Translations under genes and position numbers: made by a program
Part shown: one piece after another, positions 19,900 to 29,753 of the stretch
How positions within the stretch are numbered: position 1 is the first letter of the stretch
Layout: each line of letters starts with the position of its first letter
Origin: Nitrosopumilaceae archaeon
GTDB lineage: Archaea; Thermoproteota; Nitrososphaeria; Nitrososphaerales; Nitrosopumilaceae
Assembly (NCBI GenBank): GCA_005798405.1
Contig: SYJQ01000022.1
Span: 1 to 41,016, forward strand
Reading direction: 5' to 3'
Length of the DNA stretch: 41,016 nucleotides
Notes under the pieces: model-generated
Seen by the model: only the letters and a program-made list of their open reading frames with translations
Databases searched by the model: none
Told to the model about the DNA's origin: nothing

Positions 19900-20115
19900 C
19901 TAATGACAAGGAAAACCAGCAGCATGTCTCATGTCATGAGTAAGTTCGTGGATGTAAAGGTCTTGAAATGCTTCTTCGCCATAAACCAGACTAAAGATAT
20001 GCCCCTGATCAAATCCAACAACAAATAATCCAGCTACAAAAATTATAGCTAATGCCATAATAGCAATGACTGGAACGCCGTTCTTAGATACATTGATTTG
20101 TCTTGATTGAGACAT
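19900..20115 (-). CDS. cbtB: CbtB-like cobalt transporter subunit
   Basis: Single TM plus C-terminal His motif HELTHDMRHAAGFPCH; adjacent to cbtA. Confidence 0.87.
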   Translation of the reverse strand: MSQSRQINVSKNGVPVIAIMALAIIFVAGLFVVGFDQGHIFSLVYGEEAFQDLYIHELTHDMRHAAGFPCH

Positions 20116-20263
20116 GTGATTTCTCTTGATTTAATGTATTTAAATTCTTGGACAATTTATCCAATTAATAAGGAAAAAACATTTCACGCTCAAATCAGAA
20201 ATGTTAGTTTTAGATCTAACATACTGATGCTTTAGTTAGATTTGAGGGTATGAAGATCATAAA

Positions 20264-21058
20264 ATGAGCAATTCCAGATTTGATTTTAACGATAAAAGAT
20301 ATGAAAATCAGATATCACAGATCATCGAGACGTCATTAATAGATCTGTATGGAACAAAGGGATACAAATCAATCATTCAAACAATGATGAAAGAGTGTAG
20401 AAAATCCGAAAAAGAGATCACTGGTAATTATGAGTTATTTGCAAAAATGATACAGATGATTTTTGGCAGAATAGGAGATGCAAAAATTCTTGATCCAATA
20501 AAAATGGAAATTGACAGAATTGGACTAGACCAAATAAACGCATCAGAGCAAATCCCAAGTACACATGCAAAACAAATGAGATTGCTTATTGCAGATGATG
20601 AGCCACACTTGTTGGAATTATATCAAGATTGGCTAAAGTTTGACAACAGACATGTCATAACAGCTGAAAACGGACAAAAGTGTTTAGAAATTTATCAAAA
20701 AGAAAACAATCATGCAAAATCAAATCATCTAGAAGACTATTTTGATGTTGTAATATTAGATCATAACATGCCGGTGTTAAATGGACTACAGACAGCAATT
20801 GAAATTCTAAAGATAAACCCTAATCAAAGAATAATTTTTGCATCAGGTTACATTGAAAAGACATTATCGGATTCATTAACAAATCTCAATAAAGCAATAG
20901 AGATAATTAAAAAACCGTTTTCAATAGAAGCATTAGAGGATATGATCAACAACAAATCATTACTAAATAAATTCAATGAGGTAAATTCAAATCGAAAAGA
21001 CATCACCATAAAATATTCTATTGCAATAACAATTCTAAATAACTACAATCATAGATAG
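20264..21058 (+). CDS. Response regulator with N-terminal helical (NitrOD5-like) domain and C-terminal receiver
   Basis: Receiver LLIADDEPHLLELY...VVILDHNMPVLNGL...KPF at the C-terminus, ~95-aa helical N-terminus. Confidence 0.85.
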   Translation: MSNSRFDFNDKRYENQISQIIETSLIDLYGTKGYKSIIQTMMKECRKSEKEITGNYELFAKMIQMIFGRIGDAKILDPIKMEIDRIGLDQINASEQIPSTHAKQMRLLIADDEPHLLELYQDWLKFDNRHVITAENGQKCLEIYQKENNHAKSNHLEDYFDVVILDHNMPVLNGLQTAIEILKINPNQRIIFASGYIEKTLSDSLTNLNKAIEIIKKPFSIEALEDMINNKSLLNKFNEVNSNRKDITIKYSIAITILNNYNHR

Positions 21059-21097
21059 ATTTATCGAATTTATATATAATCACAGGCAAGAAAAATT

Positions 21098-21727
21098 CTG
21101 CGCAAAAACATTCAATCATTACAAGACATAGTATCAAGAAAGGGCTCCAGCAAAGTTCTGACATTTAGCATCCCTCATGTACTAAAGGCATTACAGATGC
21201 TAACCAGAGAAAGATTTGTTAGCAGAGCAATGTTTGGAAAAGATATTCATCTTGGAGAAGGAGCAGTCAAGACACTAATTTTACATCTAAAAGAGGCAGG
21301 AATAGTGAATTCAACAAGGGCAGGAACTTTTCTTACTGAAAAAGGACACAAGTTAACAAATCAAATACAAAATGCAATTCCAAAAGAATGCATAATTAGA
21401 AAATGCAATATCATTCAAGGCAAACACAATCATGCAATTTTACTCAAAAACTATTCCAGCATAGTCAAAACAGGATTGGAGCAAAGAGACTATGCAATTT
21501 TGTATGGATCTTCAGGATGTACCACTATAATATACAAAAATAAAAAACTGGTTTTCCCAGGTGACGAAAAAGAGTGTTTTATTAAAGATAGAAAAGCCGA
21601 AAAAGAACTTTTAGAAAATCTGTGTCCAGAAGATGGGGACGTGATAATAATATCATCGTCAGATGATCCATTTGTTGCAGAAATATCTGCAAAAAACTCT
21701 GCATTATGGACTTTGGCATCGGTATAA
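21098..21727 (+). CDS. HTH-containing protein of unknown function; probable CTG start
   Basis: The in-frame extension LRKNIQSLQDIVSRKGSSKVLTFSIPHVLKALQM precedes the first ATG (21197). TATA-like tttatatataa at 21070-21080 is ~23 nt upstream of CTG 21098. Confidence 0.75.
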   Translation: MRKNIQSLQDIVSRKGSSKVLTFSIPHVLKALQMLTRERFVSRAMFGKDIHLGEGAVKTLILHLKEAGIVNSTRAGTFLTEKGHKLTNQIQNAIPKECIIRKCNIIQGKHNHAILLKNYSSIVKTGLEQRDYAILYGSSGCTTIIYKNKKLVFPGDEKECFIKDRKAEKELLENLCPEDGDVIIISSSDDPFVAEISAKNSALWTLASV

Positions 21728-21768
21728 GGTAAGGAAACTATTTACTAGAAAAAAAAATCATCAAATCA

Positions 21769-22410
21769 ATGAAAAAAATACTGTTTGCAATTCCTGTTGT
21801 CATTGGAATTTTAGCAGGCATGTTTTTGGCATTTTATCCTCAAACAGATAATGATTCAAAACTCTTTACAGAGTCAAAATTAATTCAAAACGGATCACCA
21901 ATTATTGGAAATCCATTGGCTTCAATTACAATTTTAGAGTGGGGGGATTACCAGTGTACCTATTGTTATAAATTTCATCAAAGCACCTTGAACACAATTA
22001 AGCAAGATTTCATCGAAACAGGAAAAGTAAAACTGGTCTTCAAAGATTTTCCATTAAATGGTGCTGACTCGGTTTTAGCGGCAGAGGCATCACATTGTGC
22101 TCAAGATCAGGGAAAATATTGGCAATATCACGATGAGTTATACAAGAACTGGGCAGGTGAAAGGACTGGGTGGGTGACTAGAGAATCATTGGAGAAATTT
22201 GCTACGACAGTAAATCTAGATTTGGATAAATTCAACAAGTGTCTTGATGATCATAAATATCTAGAAAGTATAAATCAAATGTATGAATTTGGTAAAGAAA
22301 TCGGAATTGATGCAACCCCATCATTTTTAGTTTTTAACAATGAAAAAATAATCAAAATAACAGGTAATCAACCACTAGAAGTCTTTCTAAAGTCTATTGA
22401 TGAGTTATAA
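21769..22410 (+). CDS. Membrane-anchored DsbA/thioredoxin-fold oxidoreductase
   Basis: N-terminal TM, WGDYQCTYCYKFH active site, GIDATPSFLVF cis-Pro loop. Confidence 0.93.
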   Translation: MKKILFAIPVVIGILAGMFLAFYPQTDNDSKLFTESKLIQNGSPIIGNPLASITILEWGDYQCTYCYKFHQSTLNTIKQDFIETGKVKLVFKDFPLNGADSVLAAEASHCAQDQGKYWQYHDELYKNWAGERTGWVTRESLEKFATTVNLDLDKFNKCLDDHKYLESINQMYEFGKEIGIDATPSFLVFNNEKIIKITGNQPLEVFLKSIDEL

Positions 22411-22472
22411 TTTCAGAGATGAAAAATTGAATCGACCAAACTTAATATTCGCATAACAGGAAGAAAATACAA

Positions 22473-23753
22473 ATGGAAAAGATCAACATAGAGAAAATAG
22501 ATTCTGTTAAACTTTATAAAATTAGAAAAATGTTGGAGGAGTTATCACAAAAATCAGGCAGAGGAACTGAATTAATCAGCGTATACATTCCAAAAGGAAA
22601 ACAACTACATGAAATTATTAGCACATTACAACAAGAACAAGGAACAGCAGATAACATAAAATCGGATCTCACGAGATCACATGTTGTAGATTCACTAGGC
22701 AAAGTAGTTCAGAGACTAAAATTACTCAAAAAAACACCGGAAAGAGGATTAGTAATGTTTTGTGGAGCATTGCCACCAGAAGGAGGCGGTCCATTAGGAA
22801 GCGAAGTAGTAAAAGTTTGGGAGATTGATCCTCCAAAAGATTTGAAGCAGTACCTGTATAGATGCGATGATCATTTTCATGTAGATATTCTAAAAGACAT
22901 GCTAAAAGATGACAACTTGATTGGGTTTTTAGCTATTGATGCCAAAGATGCAGGATGGGGATTACTTCATGGTGATAAAATTGAAGTTTTATCACAAACA
23001 GGTTCCGGAGTTGCAGGAAAACACAGACAGGGAGGACAGTCTGCAAAAAGATTCCAAAAATTAAGAGAGATGGAGCTTTCGTATTTTTACAACAGGGTAG
23101 CAGATACAACTCGAGAGTATTTTATCGATATTTATCCTGTAAAAGGATTGATTATTTCAGGACCAGGTCCAACAAAAGAGGATTTTATCAATGGCGGATA
23201 TTTGGAATACAGATTACAAAATATGATAATTAACACGATAGATGCAGGATATTCAGGAGCAGAGGGAGTGAGAGAGGCATTTTCAAAATCAGCAGAACTG
23301 CTATCAGATTTCAGAATGGTTGAAGAAAAAAAACTAATCGAAGATCTGTTCAGAGACATAAACTCCCATTCAGGATTGGGAGTATATGGACTCAGAGATG
23401 TCATTGAACTTTTAAAAAATAATGTAGTAAAAATATTAATAATTACAGATGACACAAATCTGAATAGAGTGGAAGGAAAATGTCGCAGATGCCAGCACAT
23501 TCAAGAAGAGATTGTTGAGCGACGAGATGTTATTCCAAAAAAGACAAAATTTACAAGCAATCCTTGCCCAAGTTGCAACTCAATGGAAGTAGAAGCAAAC
23601 GAGCAAGACATTGTGGATTATCTAGAATTGCTTACAGCAAAAACAGGATCAAGATTAGAAGTAGTGTCAGGAAGTGCAGAACATGGAGTTATGCTATCAA
23701 GTTTGGGCAAAGTGGGAGCAATACTACGATACAATCCAGGTCATGCTAAATAA
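22473..23753 (+). CDS. prf1: Peptide chain release factor aRF1
   Basis: NIKS, YRCDDHF, GKHRQGGQSAKRF (GGQ) and C-terminal CRRC...CPSC zinc site. Confidence 0.97.
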   Translation: MEKINIEKIDSVKLYKIRKMLEELSQKSGRGTELISVYIPKGKQLHEIISTLQQEQGTADNIKSDLTRSHVVDSLGKVVQRLKLLKKTPERGLVMFCGALPPEGGGPLGSEVVKVWEIDPPKDLKQYLYRCDDHFHVDILKDMLKDDNLIGFLAIDAKDAGWGLLHGDKIEVLSQTGSGVAGKHRQGGQSAKRFQKLREMELSYFYNRVADTTREYFIDIYPVKGLIISGPGPTKEDFINGGYLEYRLQNMIINTIDAGYSGAEGVREAFSKSAELLSDFRMVEEKKLIEDLFRDINSHSGLGVYGLRDVIELLKNNVVKILIITDDTNLNRVEGKCRRCQHIQEEIVERRDVIPKKTKFTSNPCPSCNSMEVEANEQDIVDYLELLTAKTGSRLEVVSGSAEHGVMLSSLGKVGAILRYNPGHAK

Positions 23754-24153
23754 GTAGTTCTTTGATTTTTTTTGCCAAAGTGAAAAGTTCTTCGTCATTT
23801 GATATAGAACGTTTTGTCCAGATTGTTCCTTTGTGATTATATCGTGGAATGATATGAACGTGAACATGTGGGATGATTTGTTTTGCTGCTCGGCCATTGT
23901 TTTGTCCAAGACTAAATGCATCTGCACCAGTTGCAGATAAAATTGCGTTTGCAATTTTTGGAACTATAGAAAACAAGTCTCCTACTGCTTTAGAATCCAT
24001 ATCTGTGATTCTTTCATGATGCTGTTTTGGAACAACCAAGCTATGGCCAACATCAATTGGGTATTTGTCCAAAAACGCAACATGTGATGCATCTTCATAT
24101 AGGATATGACCATCCCTCATTCCAGATAAGATATCACAGAAGATACAGCTCAT
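23746..24153 (-). CDS. HIT family hydrolase
   Basis: CIFCDI...HVHVHIIPR histidine triad. Confidence 0.95.
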   Translation of the reverse strand: MSCIFCDILSGMRDGHILYEDASHVAFLDKYPIDVGHSLVVPKQHHERITDMDSKAVGDLFSIVPKIANAILSATGADAFSLGQNNGRAAKQIIPHVHVHIIPRYNHKGTIWTKRSISNDEELFTLAKKIKELLI

Positions 24154-24232
24154 AATAGAACTTGAATTTTTGATTTTATTTATTGTTTCATCGAACAGTT
24201 AATTAGGGTAAATTTTTGAATCAGGTTGACTC

Positions 24233-24832
24233 ATGGGAAGAAAGGAAAGAAAAGAGCGAGAAGAAAAGCGTGATAATTATGCTACAAAACGTTCTTCTGA
24301 AAAAAGACGAAATATGTTAATTACAATTGGGGTATTAGGGGTAATTGCAGTAATTGTTGGATATTCAGGATGGATGTTTATGAACATGTCACAGACTGCC
24401 CCTGGAGGTCCTGAAGGTGCAGGAGCCTTGGGTAGCGAGCACTCTCATGCTGCAATTTTAGTCAAAGTTTTTGGCGATACATTTGACTTTTCATTGCCAG
24501 CATATCAAATCAAAACAAGTTGGATTCATTTTGAAGGTGGTGACGGTACAACAATTCACAAACATGCAACGGGCGTAAAGATGGAATATTTGTTCCAGTC
24601 ACTGAAACTAGGATTGGATGACAAATGCTTTGTATTCCAAGATGGAAGACAGTTTTGTACAAATGAGGATTATGCATTAAAGTTCTTTGTCAACGGAGAA
24701 CAAGTCAGCGACATTAGAAACTACGAGTTTATGGATAAGGATAGAATTCTCATCGTATATGGTGCAGAAACTCCAGAGGAAATACAAGGTCTGTTATTAC
24801 AGTTAGATAACCAAGATATTATCGAGATATAG
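24233..24832 (+). CDS. Membrane-anchored conserved hypothetical protein with His-rich extracytoplasmic domain
   Basis: Basic N-terminus, TM MLITIGVLGVIAVIVGYSGWMF, then EHSHAAILVKVFGDTFDF...WIHFEGGDGTTIHKHATG. Confidence 0.85.
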   Translation: MGRKERKEREEKRDNYATKRSSEKRRNMLITIGVLGVIAVIVGYSGWMFMNMSQTAPGGPEGAGALGSEHSHAAILVKVFGDTFDFSLPAYQIKTSWIHFEGGDGTTIHKHATGVKMEYLFQSLKLGLDDKCFVFQDGRQFCTNEDYALKFFVNGEQVSDIRNYEFMDKDRILIVYGAETPEEIQGLLLQLDNQDIIEI

Positions 24833-24851
24833 TTTTTTTAATTGTTTTTAG

Positions 24852-25067
24852 TTATTCCTCAGATGATGATTCTTTTGTTGTGAATTGTGCCATTTTATCA
24901 AAAAACATGTAATATCCACATCGAGTACACCTTAGAACAGTTAACGGAGTTGTTAGAAATTCCTTGTCTTGGAATTGTCCACCTAGTTTAACATCTTCTC
25001 CTGCAATTTCGGCTTTATTGCTTTGACATACAGGACATGCAAGAGCTTTCTGTTCCAATATTTTCAA
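24852..25067 (-). CDS. Small zinc-ribbon protein
   Basis: CPVCQSNKAE...LRCTRCGYYMFF. Confidence 0.85.
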   Translation of the reverse strand: MKILEQKALACPVCQSNKAEIAGEDVKLGGQFQDKEFLTTPLTVLRCTRCGYYMFFDKMAQFTTKESSSEE

Positions 25068-25166
25068 TAGAAATGTTTAGAATTTAAACGCTTTATGATT
25101 AAAGATATTTTTTAGATTGATAACGTCAATAAAGTCTAAATTATAGCAAACTACATTTGTCGTGTT

Positions 25167-26840
25167 ATGGAAATTTCTAGTAGAAATGTTGTAGAAGGGA
25201 CTGCCAGATCTCCCCATAGAGCAATGTATAAAGCTATGGGGTTAACAGATAATGATTTAGATAAACCATTTGTCGGAGTGTGTCACACTGGAAACGAGGC
25301 AACTCCTTGTAATATTCACCTTCCAAGATTAGCTCTAAAAGCAAAGGAGGGAGTAATTGATGGTGGTGCAACGCCAAGAGAATTTTCAACTATTGCAGTG
25401 AGTGATGGAATTGCAATGGGTCATGAAGGAATGAAATCATCATTAATTTCAAGAGAAGTAATTGCAGATTCTATTGAGTTAATGGTTCGTGCACATCAAT
25501 ATGATGCACTGGTTGGAATTGCTGGATGTGATAAGAGTCTACCAGGAACTATGATGGCAATGGCAAGATTGAACATACCATCGGTCTTTGTTTATGGAGG
25601 AACAATTATGCCAGGAATACTAAACGGTCAAGAATTAACAATAGTTGATGTGTATGAGGCAGTTGGCGCATATGATGCAGGACAGTTATCATTGGAAGGA
25701 TTAAAAAATATAGAAAATACCGCATGTCCAAATGCAGGATCATGTGGTGGAATGTTTACTGCAAATACCATGGCATCAATTTCTGAAGCTATAGGTCTTG
25801 CATTACCAGGAAGTGCCAGTCCTCCAGCAGAAGATGATAGACGAGAGAAAATTGTTTATGATACTGGAAAAGCATGCGTTAGATTACTAGAGCAAAATAT
25901 CAAACCACGTGATATTCTCACATTTGATGCATTTGAAAATGCAATTACAATGCTAAACGCAGTTGGAGGTTCAACAAATGGAATTTTGCACTTGTTGGCA
26001 TTATCAAATGAAGTTGGAATAAAATTAACATATGATGATTTTGAGAGAGTTAGAAAAAAGACACCACATTTAGCAGATATGAAACCGGGTGGAAATTATG
26101 TAATGAATTCCCTAGATAAAATTGGTGGAATTCCATTTGTACTAAAAAAATTAGCAGAAAGAAAACTAATTCATGATGATTGTATGACAGTCACAGGAAA
26201 ATCAATCAGAGAAAACCTTGCGTCAATGAACATACCTGAACCAGTACAACAAATAGTCAAATCAATTGATAACCCAATTCATTCAGTTGGAACTGCGGTA
26301 ATATTGAGAGGAAGTCTGGCACCTGATGGTGCAGTTATTAAAACAGCAGGAGTGGAAATGACAAAATTCACAGGCAAAGCTCGAGTTTACGACAGAGAAG
26401 AATACGCATTTGATGCAGTAGCTAAAGGAGAGATTGAAGAAGGTCAAGTAATAGTAATCAGATATGAGGGTCCAAAAGGGGGACCAGGAATGAGAGAAAT
26501 GTTGGCCACTACTGCTGCACTTGTAGGTCAAGGTCTAGGTAAAAAAGTTGCAATGGTCACAGACGGTAGATTTTCTGGTGGTACACGAGGATTCATGGTA
26601 GGACATGTAGCTCCAGAGGCATATGTTGGCGGTCCAATTGCACTAGTAAAAAACGACGATGAAATTACAATAGATACAGAAACTAACATAATTGATCTTC
26701 ATGTGTCTACCGAAGAACTAGAAAGAAGAAGAAAACAGTGGAGTCCACCAAAACCAAACTATACAACAGGAGCACTTGCAAAATATGCAACATTGGTTGG
26801 CTCTGCAGCGCAAGGGGCAATTACTAGTCCAAATCTATGA
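25167..26840 (+). CDS. ilvD: Dihydroxy-acid dehydratase
   Basis: [58 protein letters not shown]. Confidence 0.97.
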   Translation: MEISSRNVVEGTARSPHRAMYKAMGLTDNDLDKPFVGVCHTGNEATPCNIHLPRLALKAKEGVIDGGATPREFSTIAVSDGIAMGHEGMKSSLISREVIADSIELMVRAHQYDALVGIAGCDKSLPGTMMAMARLNIPSVFVYGGTIMPGILNGQELTIVDVYEAVGAYDAGQLSLEGLKNIENTACPNAGSCGGMFTANTMASISEAIGLALPGSASPPAEDDRREKIVYDTGKACVRLLEQNIKPRDILTFDAFENAITMLNAVGGSTNGILHLLALSNEVGIKLTYDDFERVRKKTPHLADMKPGGNYVMNSLDKIGGIPFVLKKLAERKLIHDDCMTVTGKSIRENLASMNIPEPVQQIVKSIDNPIHSVGTAVILRGSLAPDGAVIKTAGVEMTKFTGKARVYDREEYAFDAVAKGEIEEGQVIVIRYEGPKGGPGMREMLATTAALVGQGLGKKVAMVTDGRFSGGTRGFMVGHVAPEAYVGGPIALVKNDDEITIDTETNIIDLHVSTEELERRRKQWSPPKPNYTTGALAKYATLVGSAAQGAITSPNL

Positions 26841-27398
26841 TTTTAGTTTTTCAAGTAATCTGCTCCAGTCAATTTTTTCTTGCTCTGCAATGTAGATTTT
26901 CAATAGATTCTCCCATGCTTTGTTCATATCAGTTTTAAATTTTTTAAAACCATTTACACTTGATAATGAAATTGAGTTTTTTGGATTATAATTTACTTCA
27001 TCAAGGGAGATACAATGCACAGTGTCATTTCTAACCTCAAAGAGTCTGGACATGTCTCTAGTATATTCTGGTCCAAAAATGCCCCAATCAAGAAATGTTC
27101 GAATTTTACGATTTATTGGAACTAGGTTAAGCAGATAAAGCAATTCTTTGCTGTCAGTTTGATTTGAATGTTCTACTATTCTCAATCTAATTATCTCGTC
27201 AAAGAGAAATGCCATCTTTGAGAATGCCGATAAAACACTGTCCCTGTTTTTTAAAATATCTAATTTAGAATCAAAGCCATTTTTTAAAATCCCGTCATTT
27301 AGAAAATAATGTTTGTTTTTATCAATGATGTACAGCCGGACTTTGTGTGAAATTTTTTTTTGTTTTTTTGCTGTTACAAGAAAATCAGAAACATTCAT
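26835..27398 (-). CDS. HEPN-like hypothetical protein
   Basis: All-helical ORF with [11 protein letters not shown] (Rx4H, with N after R), typical of HEPN domains. Confidence 0.6.
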   Translation of the reverse strand: MNVSDFLVTAKKQKKISHKVRLYIIDKNKHYFLNDGILKNGFDSKLDILKNRDSVLSAFSKMAFLFDEIIRLRIVEHSNQTDSKELLYLLNLVPINRKIRTFLDWGIFGPEYTRDMSRLFEVRNDTVHCISLDEVNYNPKNSISLSSVNGFKKFKTDMNKAWENLLKIYIAEQEKIDWSRLLEKLKS

Positions 27399-27563
27399 GC
27401 TACAACAAATAAGTGGTAATCAATTAAGGATTTGGACAATTTTCAGCAAAGATACTGTGATGATCAAATTGTCCACAAGGTTTATAGATCGCCGATCAGT
27501 AATAAAACGCAGAGATAACAGAGAAAGAAAATTACATTATTGTTATTGAATTACTGTTGTCTA

Positions 27564-29255
27564 CTACAGATTTTCTATACCTAAAACATCATAGTACGCA
27601 CGTGGGATCATTTTTTGTGCCTTGAAAAAAACATTGTTTACTGCAGTATCAAGCACATATGTTCTGGCCCAATCATCATCACTTCTAATTGAGCGACCAA
27701 ACCCCTGTAGTAATTTAGTAAGAGTCTGAGAAGTGTACCATAAAGGGAATTTATCCATTTTTGCTTTAGTTCTTTTTTCTTTATAATTTGGATATGGGAC
27801 TTTGGCAATAATTTGAAATCTAGATAAATCGTCTTTAAGGTCTACTCCCTCCCATAATGAAGAAGAAAGTAAAACGCCAGTAGGGTCAGCAGCGTGTTCT
27901 GAAATAATTTCATCTTGTGTTTTTCCATCTTTGTTATAGCTGTGGCAAATTCTGATTCGTCTAGTATTTTTTGGTGAAAGATATCTGAGAATTTTTTGAC
28001 ATCGCGGCACAGATGATGTTAAGATCAACCCCCTTTCTCCAGAATGCTCATCCATTATTCTGTCAATTGTTTTTATTACTTCAAGTTCATCATTTTCGGT
28101 AGAACCATAGCTTAGCCGTTTAATGTTTAGAAGATCAATCTTTCTATGTTCAATCGGAAAAGGAGATTTTGGAGTATCAATAAAAGCAATATCGTCTTGT
28201 TGTAATCCCATATTTTCACAGAAACTGAATTTATCAATAGTTGCAGACATGAATATTTGATATTCCGTGGTGAAAAAAGAATTCGCAAATGTTGAGACAT
28301 CAATAGGTTTTACTGAGATTGTTCTAAAATTCCCATTCAAGTCTGAAACAGGATCATTTACTACAAAATTGTCCTTGTCAGTAAGAATATCAATTTTAGC
28401 CTGTGCAGCCCTATCAAATCTTCTTTCCAGTCTTGTAACAGATTCATAATCAGGATCTTTTTGGTATGAATCGCTTTCTTTGATGTCTTTGATTTTTTTG
28501 GCATAAGAGTATGCAATGTCATCAATTAGTTGTACCATGGAATCTAAATCTGTAAAATTATATTTTGTGGCATTTAAATTGCACTCTTCTACCTGACCAC
28601 TGAATATATCAAATCCTATAAACTGCATTATTTGATCTTCTATTTTATGCGCCTCATCAAATATTGAGACTTTTCTATCAAGATAGTCTTCAAAAAGTTT
28701 TCTGTTGAATTTCATAATTTGAAAAAATGCGTGGTAGTTCCAAAGAGAGTGTTTTGAAACAAGGGCATCGTATTTTTGAAGATAATAATGGCATGATTCA
28801 GCTCCTTGAGTATGATCTTCAACTTGTTTTATTGTTGGTTTGAATTTACAAACTTCAATTATCTCCTTGCCATTTTTATTTATTTTTTCTTGACATTGCC
28901 CCTTGTCACATGTCATTCCCCATCTCATTGCTCTTCTGTCGTTGTCTACTTTTTCAGATTCCATCATTTTCAAACAAGCAAAATTTTGTTTTCCTTTTAC
29001 AGGTTTGAGAAATGGTATATCTTTGATGTATTGATCTTGGAGATGCTTGGATGCAGTTATTGTAAACGAACTGTCAAAATATCTTGAGACAGTAGCTCCT
29101 ACCAATGATTTCCCTACACCAGTTGGTGCACATAAAATGATTTTCTTGTAGCCTGATTTTAGTTTCTCTTCAATTTCAAGTAGGATCTTTTTTTGGATAT
29201 CTCGTGGAGAAAATTGTTCTGGAAATTTTTCTAAAAGAGACAGGATTGATTCTAT
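27564..29255 (-). CDS. XPD/DinG-like superfamily 2 DNA helicase with Fe-S cysteines; start probably non-canonical
   Basis: Walker A CAPTGVGKS lies upstream of the tracked ATG (29105); DEAH box IFDEAHKIED; four spaced Cys (FACL, TCDKGQC, EVCKF, ESCHYY); GFGRSIRS motif VI. The in-frame region extends to TAA at 29262-29264. Confidence 0.9.
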   Translation of the reverse strand: MESILSLLEKFPEQFSPRDIQKKILLEIEEKLKSGYKKIILCAPTGVGKSLVGATVSRYFDSSFTITASKHLQDQYIKDIPFLKPVKGKQNFACLKMMESEKVDNDRRAMRWGMTCDKGQCQEKINKNGKEIIEVCKFKPTIKQVEDHTQGAESCHYYLQKYDALVSKHSLWNYHAFFQIMKFNRKLFEDYLDRKVSIFDEAHKIEDQIMQFIGFDIFSGQVEECNLNATKYNFTDLDSMVQLIDDIAYSYAKKIKDIKESDSYQKDPDYESVTRLERRFDRAAQAKIDILTDKDNFVVNDPVSDLNGNFRTISVKPIDVSTFANSFFTTEYQIFMSATIDKFSFCENMGLQQDDIAFIDTPKSPFPIEHRKIDLLNIKRLSYGSTENDELEVIKTIDRIMDEHSGERGLILTSSVPRCQKILRYLSPKNTRRIRICHSYNKDGKTQDEIISEHAADPTGVLLSSSLWEGVDLKDDLSRFQIIAKVPYPNYKEKRTKAKMDKFPLWYTSQTLTKLLQGFGRSIRSDDDWARTYVLDTAVNNVFFKAQKMIPRAYYDVLGIENL

Positions 29256-29342
29256 TTTTCTTTAATATTAAAAGCATGAAGGTTCTAATATAATCAGAGA
29301 TTTTGTAATGTAGTTTAATATCTAGTAAAATCATAATAGATC

Positions 29343-29660
29343 ATGGAATTATTGGAAGACAAAATGAGAGTGTGGCTAGAAAGCGCCAAATTTGTCAAGG
29401 CAATTCCAGGAGTTTATGTTTTGTATAACAGAAACAAAGAAGTCATATACATAGGAGAGAGCAGTAATTTAGAAGAAACATTCACAAAATATGTAGATAC
29501 AGAATTTGAAGGAAATGAATGCAAACAAAAAACGCAGTCATATCAACGAGAATTCACAAACAATCCAAAAGAACGTCAAATGCAGTTAATTGAAGAGTTC
29601 AAAAAAGAGTCAGGAAAACTCCCATCTTGCAATACAGAGATAGCTCTAGAAACCCATTAA
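29343..29660 (+). CDS. GIY-YIG-like domain protein
   Basis: IPGVYVLYNRNKEVIYIGESSNLEETF. Confidence 0.75.
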   Translation: MELLEDKMRVWLESAKFVKAIPGVYVLYNRNKEVIYIGESSNLEETFTKYVDTEFEGNECKQKTQSYQREFTNNPKERQMQLIEEFKKESGKLPSCNTEIALETH

Positions 29661-29753
29661 TTTTCACACTATACAGTATTCTAATTTCTTGAGATTACTA
29701 ATTAGGCGTGAAGGCAGAGAAACTAATTAATTTGAGATCGACGTAAGTGAGAA

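Noticed and set aside
29255-29280. Programmed frameshift as the favoured explanation for the helicase start
   Set aside because: ATG 29277 lies only ~13 nt from the TATA-like element, so it may not be in the transcript; non-canonical start or sequencing error are equally or more likely.
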